DNA from: Lachnospiraceae bacterium
GTDB taxonomy: Bacteria; Bacillota; Clostridia; Lachnospirales; Lachnospiraceae
Length of the DNA stretch: 54,500 nucleotides
Assembly (NCBI GenBank): GCA_016280395.1
Contig: JAEEGQ010000005.1
Location: 1-54,500 of the forward strand
Direction: 5' to 3'
This document shows, piece by piece, positions 9,330 through 17,341 of the stretch. Both the position numbers and the translations under genes were made by a program. Every line of letters begins with the position of its first letter. The first letter of the stretch is position 1. The notes under the pieces were generated by a model. The model saw only the letters and a list, made by a program, of their open reading frames with translations. It was not told where the DNA came from and ran no database searches.

Positions 9330-10427
9330 ATGAATACATTTGACGCAGGTTGCGGAAAGATAAAGAAAAACGGACGCGGAAGGGTAAATAACGGGTGTTT
9401 TCCCATGTTTACCACAGGTTCCGGCATTGAAGCAAACATAAAAGCCAAAGAAGCCTATGCTTATCTTGAAGCAGGCTTTAATGAACAGGAACCCTGGGTG
9501 AGCGTCCTGCTCGATGGGGAGAGGGTAGCGCGCTTCCCACTTGAAAAAGGTGAAAACAGGATACTTCTGTTCAGAAATATGAATCCCGAAGAGATCAAGC
9601 ATGTACGGATAACAAAAGATTCCCAGTCCATGCCGCAGGATAACGGACATTTCTGCCTATTCAAAAGGATCGAAACGGACGGCGAACTGTGTGATATCGA
9701 AGATAAGCCCATGAAACTTGAGTTTATCGGTGACAGCATAACCTCCGGCGAAGGGATGATCGGTGCTAAAAAGCTTAATGACTGGATCTCGCTTTGCTTT
9801 GATTCCGTCCTTAATTACACGAATCTTACCGCAGAGGCTTTAAATGCCGATTATAGGGTGATATCGCAGAGTGGGTGGGGCGTGACCTCGACGTGGGACA
9901 ACAACCCGAACGGTGCATTGCCGAAGATCTATACAAAGGTCTGCGGTACCTGTAACGCGTTAAAGGAGTCCTTCGGAAGCCTTGAGGAATACGATTTTTC
10001 AGATTTCAGGCCCGACTTTATCGTTATTAATCTCGGAACAAACGATACAGGTTCGCTCGACCAGCCGGAATATAAGAATTCAGAGACCGGAGAAACGTTT
10101 AAAAACTACAGGGGTGAAGACGGAAAGCCTTCAAAAGAGACTTCGGAACATTTTGTTAAAACGGCTAAAGATTTCCTTGTCACTTTAAGAAAATGCAATC
10201 CGGGATCAAAGCTGCTCTGGGCCTACGGTATTTATGATCTTACCTTCTGGGATGAGATAAAAGAAGCTATAAAAATTTTCGAATCCGAAAACCCAGGTGA
10301 GAAGGTTTATACACTGGAATTCCCTGCATTGACCGATGAACAGGTCGGGGCAAGGAACCATCCGGGCAGGCCCGCGCACAAGATGATGGCGGAAATGCTG
10401 GCCGATAGAATACGGAATATTTTTTGA
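9330..10427 (+). CDS. SGNH/GDSL hydrolase, carbohydrate esterase family 2-like
   Basis: A 366-residue esterase-like protein with a predicted N-terminal beta-sandwich (about residues 1-120) and a C-terminal SGNH hydrolase domain. Block I is FIGDSITSGEG with the nucleophile Ser near residue 136. The GxND block is NLGTNDTGS. The C-terminal NHPGRPAH supplies the catalytic His. The two-domain layout resembles CE2 acetyl-xylan and sugar esterases that remove O-acetyl groups from plant polysaccharides. No signal peptide is visible, so it is probably cytoplasmic and acts on imported acetylated sugars (inference). The ATG at 9330 is preferred over the GTG at 9303 because GGAGAAG precedes it at good spacing. 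The gene lies directly after alaS but has no evident functional link. Confidence 0.85.
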   Translation: MNTFDAGCGKIKKNGRGRVNNGCFPMFTTGSGIEANIKAKEAYAYLEAGFNEQEPWVSVLLDGERVARFPLEKGENRILLFRNMNPEEIKHVRITKDSQSMPQDNGHFCLFKRIETDGELCDIEDKPMKLEFIGDSITSGEGMIGAKKLNDWISLCFDSVLNYTNLTAEALNADYRVISQSGWGVTSTWDNNPNGALPKIYTKVCGTCNALKESFGSLEEYDFSDFRPDFIVINLGTNDTGSLDQPEYKNSETGETFKNYRGEDGKPSKETSEHFVKTAKDFLVTLRKCNPGSKLLWAYGIYDLTFWDEIKEAIKIFESENPGEKVYTLEFPALTDEQVGARNHPGRPAHKMMAEMLADRIRNIF

Positions 10428-10435
10428 AAAAACAG

Positions 10436-10464
10436 TTGACTAAACAATGATCTGCCGCTATAAT
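10436..10464 (+). promoter_or_regulatory. Sigma-A-type promoter of rpsU
   Basis: TTGACT (10436-10441), a 17-bp spacer and a perfect TATAAT (10459-10464). The transcript would have a leader of about 70 nt. Confidence 0.85.
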
Positions 10465-10538
10465 AATTAAGTACTGTTCATAGAATATTGACAGTTTACG
10501 CACAATTCCACAATTGGAGGGAGGTTAGGTGCGAGACT

Positions 10539-10715
10539 ATGTCTACTGTTATCGTTAAAGAAAACGAATCATTAGATAGCGCTCTCCGCAGATTCAAGAG
10601 AAACTGCGCAAAGGCAGGGATCCAGCAGGAAATCCGCAAGAGAGAGCATTACGAGAAGCCGAGCGTAAAGCGTAAGAAAAAGTCTGAAGCTGCTCGTAAG
10701 CGTAAGTTTAAATAA
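10539..10715 (+). CDS. rpsU: 30S ribosomal protein S21
   Basis: A small basic ribosomal protein of 58 residues, beginning [21 protein letters not shown] and ending in a Lys/Arg-rich tail. An in-frame open region extends upstream to 10488, but the family always begins at the [10 protein letters not shown] segment, so the ATG at 10539 is chosen. The strong GGAGGGAGG (10517-10525) lies about 13 nt upstream; the nearer AGGTG may contribute. The gene has its own promoter and terminator and is therefore monocistronic. Confidence 0.96.
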   Translation: MSTVIVKENESLDSALRRFKRNCAKAGIQQEIRKREHYEKPSVKRKKKSEAARKRKFK

Positions 10716-10722
10716 TGCTGAT

Positions 10723-10757
10723 AAAACCCTCGATCGCTTACGATTGAGGGTTTTTTC
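10723..10757 (+). terminator. Intrinsic terminator of rpsU
   Basis: The stem ACCCTCGATCG/CGATTGAGGGT (one G-U pair), with loop CTTA, is followed by TTTTTT. Confidence 0.92.
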
Positions 10758-10771
10758 GATTAGGTGATCAC

Positions 10772-11440
10772 ATGGCAAATGTTTATATAAATCCGAATCG
10801 CGATCTCGACAGGGATTCGCGCAAAAAGAAGAGCAGACGGATCATATTCAAGCTTTTGAGATGGCTGCTGTTAAATGCCGCGGTTATCGGCCTGGCTTAT
10901 ATCCTTGTTGTTTATACGGTGGAGCAGTGTAACATGATAGACGAATCAATGGCTCCGACCATTGAGGAGAACCAGCTTATCCTTATAAACAAAGTCGCAT
11001 TTAAGACAAAAAAACCGGAACGATGGGATCTTGTTGTCTTCAGATCCGGCGGTAACGAGCATCTTTACTACAATATAAAGCGTGTTATAGGTCTTCCCGG
11101 TGAGACCATACTGATAAAAGACGGCGAGATCTACATAAACGGCAAGATGCTGATAGAACCCGTAAAGGTTGAACCGATGCAGCTCTCGGGCTTTGCCGAA
11201 GAACCCCTGACGCTTGACGAGGACGAGTATTTTGTACTCGGTGACAACCGGAATAACAGTGAGGACAGCCGCTTTGGATCTGTGGGAAATGTGACCTTCG
11301 ACAGGATCGTAGGTCTGGCATGGATAAGGATAAATCCTTTCTCGCTGATAAACAAGTCAAACAAAAACTATACAAGACCGACGGCCACCCCTTCGCCGAC
11401 ACCGTCTCAGGCTCCCGCATCTTCGGGCTCCGGGGCTTAA
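10772..11440 (+). CDS. lepB: Type I signal peptidase
   Basis: A membrane-bound serine protease that removes signal peptides from secreted preproteins; 222 residues. A basic N-terminal stretch is followed by one membrane helix (about residues 27-46). The catalytic Ser lies in MIDESMAPT (about 59) and the catalytic Lys in YNIKRVIGLPGE (about 103). The conserved box GDNRNNSEDSRFG follows. The C-terminal 20 residues are rich in Pro, Thr, Ser and Ala and look like a flexible tail beyond the catalytic domain. Start ATG at 10772 after AGGTGAT. It is the first gene after the rpsU terminator and probably co-transcribed with rbgA. Confidence 0.96.
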   Translation: MANVYINPNRDLDRDSRKKKSRRIIFKLLRWLLLNAAVIGLAYILVVYTVEQCNMIDESMAPTIEENQLILINKVAFKTKKPERWDLVVFRSGGNEHLYYNIKRVIGLPGETILIKDGEIYINGKMLIEPVKVEPMQLSGFAEEPLTLDEDEYFVLGDNRNNSEDSRFGSVGNVTFDRIVGLAWIRINPFSLINKSNKNYTRPTATPSPTPSQAPASSGSGA

Positions 11441-11471
11441 ACCCGCATCAGGAACTGTATCGGAGGATTAC

Positions 11472-12368
11472 ATGCCAAAAGAATTAAGCGAGAAAAGTTT
11501 TAATTCCAATTCGATAAACTGGTATCCGGGCCATATGAACAAGGCCTTAAAAGCAATGCGTGAGGACCTGAAGCTTATAGATGTCGTGATAGAGCTGGTG
11601 GATGCCCGTATTCCTTACAGCAGCAAGAATCCCGAGATAGAAGCCCTTGCGAAAGGGAAAAAGAGAGTTCTTCTGCTCAATAAAGCCGACTATGCAGACC
11701 CCGAAAAGACAAGAGCATGGGCAAAGCATTACGAAGATCTGGGTTTCTTTGTCGCAGGGATCAATTCAAAGGACGCAAAGACTGCGAATATCGTTACCAA
11801 TCTTGTGCTTGAAGCCTGCAAAGAGAAGATTGAAAAAGACAGGGCAAGAGGTATGAATGTACGCCCTGTGAGGGCTCTTGTCGCAGGTATCCCGAATGTC
11901 GGGAAATCCACATTTATAAATACGCTTGCAAAGAAAAACGTTGCAAAGACCGGAAACAAGCCGGGTGTAACAACCGGCAAGCAATGGATAAGGCTTAACA
12001 CGAAGATAGAACTTCTTGATACACCGGGAGTGCTCTGGCCTAAGTTTGAGGACGAAGAAGTCGGAAAGCGCATAGCCTGGATCGGCTCCATAAACGAGAA
12101 TATCCTTAATACGTATGAGCTTGTCTTAAGCCTGTGCAGGTATCTTGTCACCGAATATCCGGGCTTTATAAAAGCAAAATACGGTGTGGAGGAGTGCGAA
12201 GACGCAGGAGAACTTATCGAAGCGATAGCCATAAAGAGAAACTGCATGCAAAAAGGCAATATCCCGGATATTGAGCGTGTGGCAGCCTTTATCTTTGACG
12301 ATTTCAAAAACGGAAGGATAGGGAAGATATCCCTGGAGGTGCCCGGTGACCGCTGTAAAGATGACTAA
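11472..12368 (+). CDS. rbgA: Ribosome biogenesis GTPase RbgA (YlqF)
   Basis: A circularly permuted GTPase needed for late 50S assembly. The motif order is permuted as expected: G4 LLNKADYAD (about residue 68), then G1 [10 protein letters not shown] (about 140), then G3 [10 protein letters not shown] (about 183). The N-terminal [11 protein letters not shown] is diagnostic for the YlqF family. At 298 residues the length is normal. The GGAGG before the ATG is well placed. It overlaps the start of rnhB by 23 bp; rbgA-rnhB is a conserved Firmicutes pair. Confidence 0.96.
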   Translation: MPKELSEKSFNSNSINWYPGHMNKALKAMREDLKLIDVVIELVDARIPYSSKNPEIEALAKGKKRVLLLNKADYADPEKTRAWAKHYEDLGFFVAGINSKDAKTANIVTNLVLEACKEKIEKDRARGMNVRPVRALVAGIPNVGKSTFINTLAKKNVAKTGNKPGVTTGKQWIRLNTKIELLDTPGVLWPKFEDEEVGKRIAWIGSINENILNTYELVLSLCRYLVTEYPGFIKAKYGVEECEDAGELIEAIAIKRNCMQKGNIPDIERVAAFIFDDFKNGRIGKISLEVPGDRCKDD

Positions 12369-12993
12369 AGAAGAGAACCTTCAAAAGGAGCTTGACCGCC
12401 TTAAAGCGATGCGGGAGTTTGAGGAAAAGTATTCGGAATATATGTATATCGCGGGCGTTGACGAGGTGGGACGCGGCCCGCTCTGCGGACCTGTTGTTAC
12501 CGCTGCCATGATACTTCCGAAGGACTGTGACATACTGTATATTAACGATTCAAAGAAATTATCCGAAAAACGTAGAGAGGAACTGTATCCGGAGATCATG
12601 GAAAAAGCCGTTGCGGTTGGCATAGGAAGCTGTTCCCCTGCGGAAATAGATGAACTGAACATCCTCAACGCCACAAAGAAGGCCATGAGGGATGCGGTTC
12701 TTTCACTGAAACCGCTTCCGGACTGCGTTTTCGTTGACGCTGTCACCATTCCGGATCTGCCGATGCGCCAGATACCGATAATAAAGGGGGACGCAAAGAG
12801 TGTTTCGATAGCGGCTGCGAGCATTATCGCAAAAGTCACAAGGGACAGGCTGATGCTCGAATATGATGAAAAGTACCCGGGTTACGGGTTCGCATCGAAC
12901 AAGGGTTACGGTACGGCAGAGCATATAAAGGCGCTAAAGACCTTAGGACCCTGTGAGATACACAGAAAGTCCTTTATCGGAAACTTTGTGTGA
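12346..12993 (+). CDS. rnhB: Ribonuclease HII
   Basis: Cleaves the RNA strand of RNA-DNA hybrids and starts removal of misincorporated ribonucleotides. The acidic active site is visible: [14 protein letters not shown] (D-E pair, about residues 39-40), FVDA (about 132) and the [21 protein letters not shown] block. The GTG at 12346 has GGAGGT six bases upstream and is preferred; an ATG at 12361 is an alternative. The start lies inside the 3' end of rbgA, which points to translational coupling. Confidence 0.96.
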   Translation: MTAVKMTKEENLQKELDRLKAMREFEEKYSEYMYIAGVDEVGRGPLCGPVVTAAMILPKDCDILYINDSKKLSEKRREELYPEIMEKAVAVGIGSCSPAEIDELNILNATKKAMRDAVLSLKPLPDCVFVDAVTIPDLPMRQIPIIKGDAKSVSIAAASIIAKVTRDRLMLEYDEKYPGYGFASNKGYGTAEHIKALKTLGPCEIHRKSFIGNFV

Positions 12994-13101
12994 ACTAAGT
13001 AAGAGTCCCGTGATACCGGAGCTTTTTATACGAATACAGCTCAGGGATACAGGCATTTGTTAACACGAGGAAAGCCCTGGGGTACAGGCATTTGCAAAAA
13101 C

Positions 13102-13404
13102 ATGGAGAATGACGAACAGAAAAAACGGAATAAGACCGCCGTCGCGCTAGAGTATAATCCGGGGGAAGAAGCCCCTAAGATACTTGCCACGGGTAAAGGC
13201 CTGCTTGCCGAAAAGATCATCGAGAAAGCAAGAGAGGCCGCTGTTCCTGTGCATAAGGACGCAAAGCTCGCAAGGACACTTGCAAACTTGGAGGTAGGCG
13301 ATTATATACCGCCGGAGCTGTATCAGGCGGTTGCTGAGGTCCTGCTGTTTGTCGATAACCTTGACAGAATAAAAGAGAAGGCTTATAACAATCTTGAAGA
13401 GTAA
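13102..13404 (+). CDS. FhlB-like / EscU-YscU-HrcU family cytoplasmic domain protein
   Basis: About 100 residues matching only the C-terminal cytoplasmic domain of the FlhB flagellar export switch: TAVALEYNPGEEAPKILATGKGLLAEKIIEKA, then PVHKDAKLARTLANLEVGDYIPPELYQAVAEVL. The NPTH self-cleavage site and all FlhB membrane helices are absent, as in the stand-alone FhlB/YlqH proteins found between rnhB and yraN in other Firmicutes. No other flagellar or type III genes are in the window. The start is uncertain: ATG 13102 gives a natural N-terminus, but neither it nor the in-frame TTG at 13057 has a clear ribosome binding site. A 16-bp near-duplicate (GGGATACAGGCATTTG and GGGGTACAGGCATTTG) lies just upstream. 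Confidence 0.85.
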   Translation: MENDEQKKRNKTAVALEYNPGEEAPKILATGKGLLAEKIIEKAREAAVPVHKDAKLARTLANLEVGDYIPPELYQAVAEVLLFVDNLDRIKEKAYNNLEE

Positions 13405-13750
13405 CAAAAGAGCTGTCGGAACAAGCGGAGAGCAGCTTGCCGCAAAGCTTCTTTCCCTGAACGGTTACAGGATCGCAGAAATGAATTTCAGAGTAAAGAG
13501 CGGCGAGATAGATGTTATCGCTTATGACAAAGAATACCTTTGCTTTATTGAAGTGAAGGCCAGGAAAACAAGCGGGAGCGGTTATCCCGAAGAAGCCGTC
13601 GGGATCGCGAAACAGCGAAAGATCAGGAATACCGCCCTGTTTTATATAAGCAGCCATAAGATACCGGAAACCACTCCGATGAGATTTGACGTTATCCTCA
13701 TCCTCGGAGACAAATACAGGATCATACGGAATGCGTTCGATTTCGGATGA
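13394..13750 (+). CDS. YraN family protein (UPF0102, nuclease-like fold)
   Basis: A 118-residue protein of the UPF0102/YraN family, which has a restriction-endonuclease-like fold; its function is poorly known. The signature RVKSGEIDVIAYDKEYLCFIEVKARK carries the D-(E)xK-type residues of that fold. GTSGEQLAAKLL near the N-terminus is typical. It appears to start with TTG, overlapping the previous gene by 11 bp, with GAGAAGG about 12 nt upstream. It is followed closely by the YlmD-type gene. Confidence 0.9.
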   Translation: MKSNKRAVGTSGEQLAAKLLSLNGYRIAEMNFRVKSGEIDVIAYDKEYLCFIEVKARKTSGSGYPEEAVGIAKQRKIRNTALFYISSHKIPETTPMRFDVILILGDKYRIIRNAFDFG

Positions 13751-13778
13751 CCGCACATTTGCCGAAAAAAGGAGACCT

Positions 13779-14609
13779 ATGGGCTTTAAACTTGAGGGAA
13801 AAGGATGTACTTTGGTAAAGAGCGAGCTTCTGTCTCAGTTCAAGGAGCTCATTTCATGCTGCTCCACGCGTAAAGGCGGCGTGAGTGAGGGGATTTATGA
13901 ATCCATGAACCTTGGCTTTTCTAACGGAGACGATCCGGGAAATGTCAGGGAAAACTATAGGATCATCTGTAAAGAGCTTGGTATCGAGCCTTCACAGATA
14001 GTCCTTGCAAAGCAGACACATAAGAGCAATGTGCGCATCATAACAAAGGCCGATCTTGGAAAAGGGGTTACAAGGCCCGTAGATTATGATGATGTTGATG
14101 CGATCATCACAAACAGACCTATGAACGGGCCATCTCCCGTTCTTGGGATACTTACAGCGGATTGTGTGCCTGTCTCGGTCTATGACCCGAAGCATTTTGC
14201 GATCGGACTCGCACACTCGGGATGGCGCGGGACCGTACAGCATATAACAGCAAAAATGCTTAAAAAAATGGAAGAAGTATTTGAAACGCGTCCTGAGGAT
14301 GTATACCTCTCAACAGGGCCGTGCATCTGCAAAAAATGCTATGAGATAGACGAGGATGTGGCCGGCGAGTTCAGGCGCGCGTTTTCTTCAGAAGATTGCG
14401 GGAAGATTTTGTGTCCGGGAACAGAGATACGGAAATACCGCGCAGACCTTGCAAAAGCGGTTGAGATCACCGCTTTGCGTGCGGGAGTAAAGCAGGAAAA
14501 CATCGAATTGCAGGATTTTTGTACCGCATGTAACAGCAAGCTTTTGTTCTCACACAGGATAACGCTTGGAAAACGCGGCACCCTGGCGACGTTTTTAGGG
14601 ATCAGATAA
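13779..14609 (+). CDS. Laccase-domain (YlmD/YfiH/PgeF) family protein, purine nucleoside phosphorylase / polyphenol oxidase type
   Basis: A 276-residue multicopper-oxidase-like family protein (DUF152). Characterised members act on purine nucleosides or correct muropeptide precursors. The conserved ligands are visible: KQTHKSNVRI (about residue 85), ADCVPVSVYDPKHFAIGLAHSGWRGT (about 130-153) and GPCICKKCYEI (about 180). The reading frame is open further upstream inside yraN, but ATG 13779 directly follows AAAAAAGGAG and is chosen. The stop TAA shares one base with the next start (TAATG). Confidence 0.9.
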   Translation: MGFKLEGKGCTLVKSELLSQFKELISCCSTRKGGVSEGIYESMNLGFSNGDDPGNVRENYRIICKELGIEPSQIVLAKQTHKSNVRIITKADLGKGVTRPVDYDDVDAIITNRPMNGPSPVLGILTADCVPVSVYDPKHFAIGLAHSGWRGTVQHITAKMLKKMEEVFETRPEDVYLSTGPCICKKCYEIDEDVAGEFRRAFSSEDCGKILCPGTEIRKYRADLAKAVEITALRAGVKQENIELQDFCTACNSKLLFSHRITLGKRGTLATFLGIR

Positions 14610-15937
14610 TGAAACGTGAGCGACATATAATCAAGTCCGTGGAAGAGGGCAGCATCGCTGAGGAAATGGGCATTGAGCCCGGCGACGAGGTGCTTTCAGT
14701 AAACGGGAAGAAGATATTGGATGTTCTTGATTACCGTTTCCAGGAAACGGGGGAGGACATCCTTCTTTTGCTGCGAAAACAGAACGGCGAAGAATGGGAG
14801 CTTGAGATAGAAAAAGAATATGCGGACACGCTCGGCATCGAATTCGAGGATCCGCTCATGGACGATTACCGTTCGTGCCGCAACAAGTGTATTTTCTGCT
14901 TTATAGACCAGCTTCCGAAGGGCATGCGCGATACACTGTATTTTAAGGATGATGATACCCGTCTGTCCTTCCTGCAGGGTAATTACTGCACGCTCACTAA
15001 TCTTTCGGAGGAGGATATCGAGAGGATATGCTTTTATAAGCTTTCGCCCATCAATATCTCGATCCATACGACAAATCCCGAGCTTCGGAAAAAGATGCTC
15101 AACAACAGGTTTGCGGGGCGCATCGAGGAGATCATCAGGAGATTCTGCGAGGCAGGGCTCGAAATGAATGCCCAGATAGTCCTCTGCAAGGGGATAAACG
15201 ACGGACGCGAGCTTGACAGGACAATAGCCGACCTTGAAAAGTATATTCCCAATATCGTGAGCCTTTCCGTGGTCCCGTCCGGGCTGACAAAGTTCAGGGA
15301 AGGGCTGTTTGAGCTTAAGCCTTTTACAAAAGATGACTGCCTTGAAGTCATAAACCGTGTGGAGCTTTGGCAGCAGCATATGCTCTATGCTCATGACACA
15401 AGGTTTGTTTATGCTTCGGATGAGTTCTATATCACCGCAGGAAAAGAGATCCCCGGGGATGAGACCTACGAAGGCTATCTTCAGCTTGAAAACGGTGTGG
15501 GGATGATGAGGTCGCTTTTTACGGATACCCGCTATGCAATGGAGGATTATCTCGAAGAAGGCGGCGACACGGGGATTTCCCGCAATATTTCCCTTGCCAC
15601 CGGGACGCTGGCTCATGAGCATATAAAAATGCTGTGCGACGAGATCGCGGAAAGCTTTCCGGGCCTAAATGTCCGTGTCTACAAGATCGTGAACAATTTC
15701 TTCGGTGATTCGATCACTGTTTCCGGGCTTCTTACCGGGCAGGATATAATCGACCAGCTTAAGGGCAAAGACCTCGGAGACGAGCTGCTCCTGCCGGAAA
15801 ACCTGCTTCGCGCGGGAGAAGAGACACTGCTTGACGATTGTACGGTTTCTGAGCTTGAAAAGGCTTTACAAACAAAAATACGTATTGTAAAATCATATGG
15901 CAGTCATTTTTTTGATGCGATCTTAGGAACTGACTAA
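14609..15937 (+). CDS. DUF512 family protein: PDZ domain plus radical SAM-like core
   Basis: A 442-residue protein of the widespread, uncharacterised DUF512 family. The N-terminal PDZ-like domain (EEGSIAEEMGIEPGDEVLSVNGKKI, residues 12-36) is followed by a radical-SAM-type cysteine cluster, CRNKCIFCFIDQLP (about residues 90-103). A TIM-barrel part contains SPINISIHTTNPELR, and the C-terminal DUF512 domain has NNFFGDSITVSGLLTGQDI. A CxxxCxFC motif implies a [4Fe-4S] cluster and SAM chemistry, but no reaction is known. It lies directly before der, a position conserved in many Clostridia, hinting at a ribosome-related role (inference). Confidence 0.93.
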   Translation: MKRERHIIKSVEEGSIAEEMGIEPGDEVLSVNGKKILDVLDYRFQETGEDILLLLRKQNGEEWELEIEKEYADTLGIEFEDPLMDDYRSCRNKCIFCFIDQLPKGMRDTLYFKDDDTRLSFLQGNYCTLTNLSEEDIERICFYKLSPINISIHTTNPELRKKMLNNRFAGRIEEIIRRFCEAGLEMNAQIVLCKGINDGRELDRTIADLEKYIPNIVSLSVVPSGLTKFREGLFELKPFTKDDCLEVINRVELWQQHMLYAHDTRFVYASDEFYITAGKEIPGDETYEGYLQLENGVGMMRSLFTDTRYAMEDYLEEGGDTGISRNISLATGTLAHEHIKMLCDEIAESFPGLNVRVYKIVNNFFGDSITVSGLLTGQDIIDQLKGKDLGDELLLPENLLRAGEETLLDDCTVSELEKALQTKIRIVKSYGSHFFDAILGTD

Positions 15938-15971
15938 ATGAGTCACTTGAGAAACGACCCCGCTGACTCAT
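15938..15971 (+). repeat. Hairpin before der
   Basis: A perfect 8-bp inverted repeat, ATGAGTCA (15938-15945) and TGACTCAT (15964-15971), with an 18-nt loop, starts right at the DUF512 stop codon and ends 5 bp before the der ribosome binding site AAAGGAG. There is no T run, so it is not an evident terminator; it may affect mRNA stability or translation of der. Confidence 0.45.
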
Positions 15972-15985
15972 TATAAAGGAGAAAG

Positions 15986-17311
15986 ATGAAACCGATAGTT
16001 GCCATAGTAGGCCGCCCGAATGTTGGGAAATCAACGCTTTTCAATGTTCTTGCGGGTGAAAAGATATCAATAGTAAAAGACGAGCCGGGTATTACAAGAG
16101 ACAGGATATATGCCGATGTTACATGGCTCGACCACAGCTTTACCCTTATCGATACCGGCGGTATCGAGCCGGATTCGTCCGACAAGATGCTGACATATAT
16201 GCGTGAACAGGCGGAAGCAGCCATAGCTGCCGCCGATGTCATCATTTTCCTTGTGGATGTAAGGGATGGTCTTGTTGATGACGATTCAAGGGTTGCCGAC
16301 ATCTTAAGAAAGTCCGGAAAACCTGTGATCCTTGTAGTCAACAAGGTTGACAGCTTCAAGAAATTCGAGGCCGATGTTTATGAATTCTATAACCTTGGAA
16401 TAGGGGATCCTTATCCGATCTCTTCATCTTCGATGCTCGGGCTCGGGGATATGCTCGATGAAGTGGTCAAGTACTTCGACAGGAAAGAAGAGGCCGAGGA
16501 ACAGGACGAAAGGCCGAGGATAGCCATAGTCGGAAAACCGAACGTGGGCAAATCCTCCCTGATAAACAAGATCACAGGCGAAAACCGTGTTATCGTTTCG
16601 GATATTGCAGGTACCACAAGGGATGCAATAGATACCGTTGTAAAGTATAACGATAAAGAGTATATCTTTGTCGATACAGCAGGGCTTCGGAGAAAAGCCA
16701 GGGTAAACGACGAGCTTGAGCGCTTTACCAATGTCCGTACCGTTGCCGCCGTTGAAAAATCCGATGTCTGCCTGCTCGTTATCGATGCTGTCGAGGGCAT
16801 TACGGAGCAGGACGCAAAGATCATCGGCCTTGCACATGACAGGGGAAAAGGGATCATAATCGCGGTAAACAAGTGGGATGCCGTTGAAAAGGACGACAAG
16901 ACCATCTACAAATATACCGAGAAGATAAGGGAAGTCCTTTCGTTTACTCCCTATGCCGAGATAATATATATCTCAGCCCTTACGGGACAGCGCGTGAACA
17001 AGATATTCGAGTCGGTGGAGGTCGTTATCCAGAACCAGAACCTTAGGATAAAGACGGGTATCCTGAACGAGATCCTCATGCAGGCTATGAGCATGCAGCA
17101 GCCTCCTTCGGACAAGGGCAAAAGGCTAAAGATCTATTATATTACCCAGGTTTCCGTAAAACCGCCGACATTCGTCATCTTTGTAAACAACAAAGAGCTC
17201 ATGCATTTTTCGTATACGCGTTATATTGAGAACAAGATACGCGAAGCCTACAGCTTTTCGGGGACTTCACTGCATTTCATAATAAGGGAACGCTCTGAAA
17301 AGGAAAGCTGA
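15986..17311 (+). CDS. der: Ribosome biogenesis GTPase Der (EngA)
   Basis: A double-GTPase essential for 50S assembly; 441 residues. GTPase 1 has GRPNVGKSTLFN (about residue 8), DTGGIEP and NKVD. GTPase 2 has GKPNVGKSSLIN (about 183), DTAGLRRKA and NKWD. The C-terminal KH-like domain (about 350-435) follows. Start ATG after AAAGGAG. It heads the der-plsY-gpsA order known from Bacillus. Confidence 0.98.
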   Translation: MKPIVAIVGRPNVGKSTLFNVLAGEKISIVKDEPGITRDRIYADVTWLDHSFTLIDTGGIEPDSSDKMLTYMREQAEAAIAAADVIIFLVDVRDGLVDDDSRVADILRKSGKPVILVVNKVDSFKKFEADVYEFYNLGIGDPYPISSSSMLGLGDMLDEVVKYFDRKEEAEEQDERPRIAIVGKPNVGKSSLINKITGENRVIVSDIAGTTRDAIDTVVKYNDKEYIFVDTAGLRRKARVNDELERFTNVRTVAAVEKSDVCLLVIDAVEGITEQDAKIIGLAHDRGKGIIIAVNKWDAVEKDDKTIYKYTEKIREVLSFTPYAEIIYISALTGQRVNKIFESVEVVIQNQNLRIKTGILNEILMQAMSMQQPPSDKGKRLKIYYITQVSVKPPTFVIFVNNKELMHFSYTRYIENKIREAYSFSGTSLHFIIRERSEKES

Positions 17312-17341
17312 TAAGGAAAAGATAAAAGAGGGTTTAAGAAC

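Noticed and set aside
13686-13778. Longer N-terminus for the YlmD/PgeF-type protein
   Set aside because: It lies inside yraN, is low in family similarity, and a strong ribosome binding site precedes ATG 13779.
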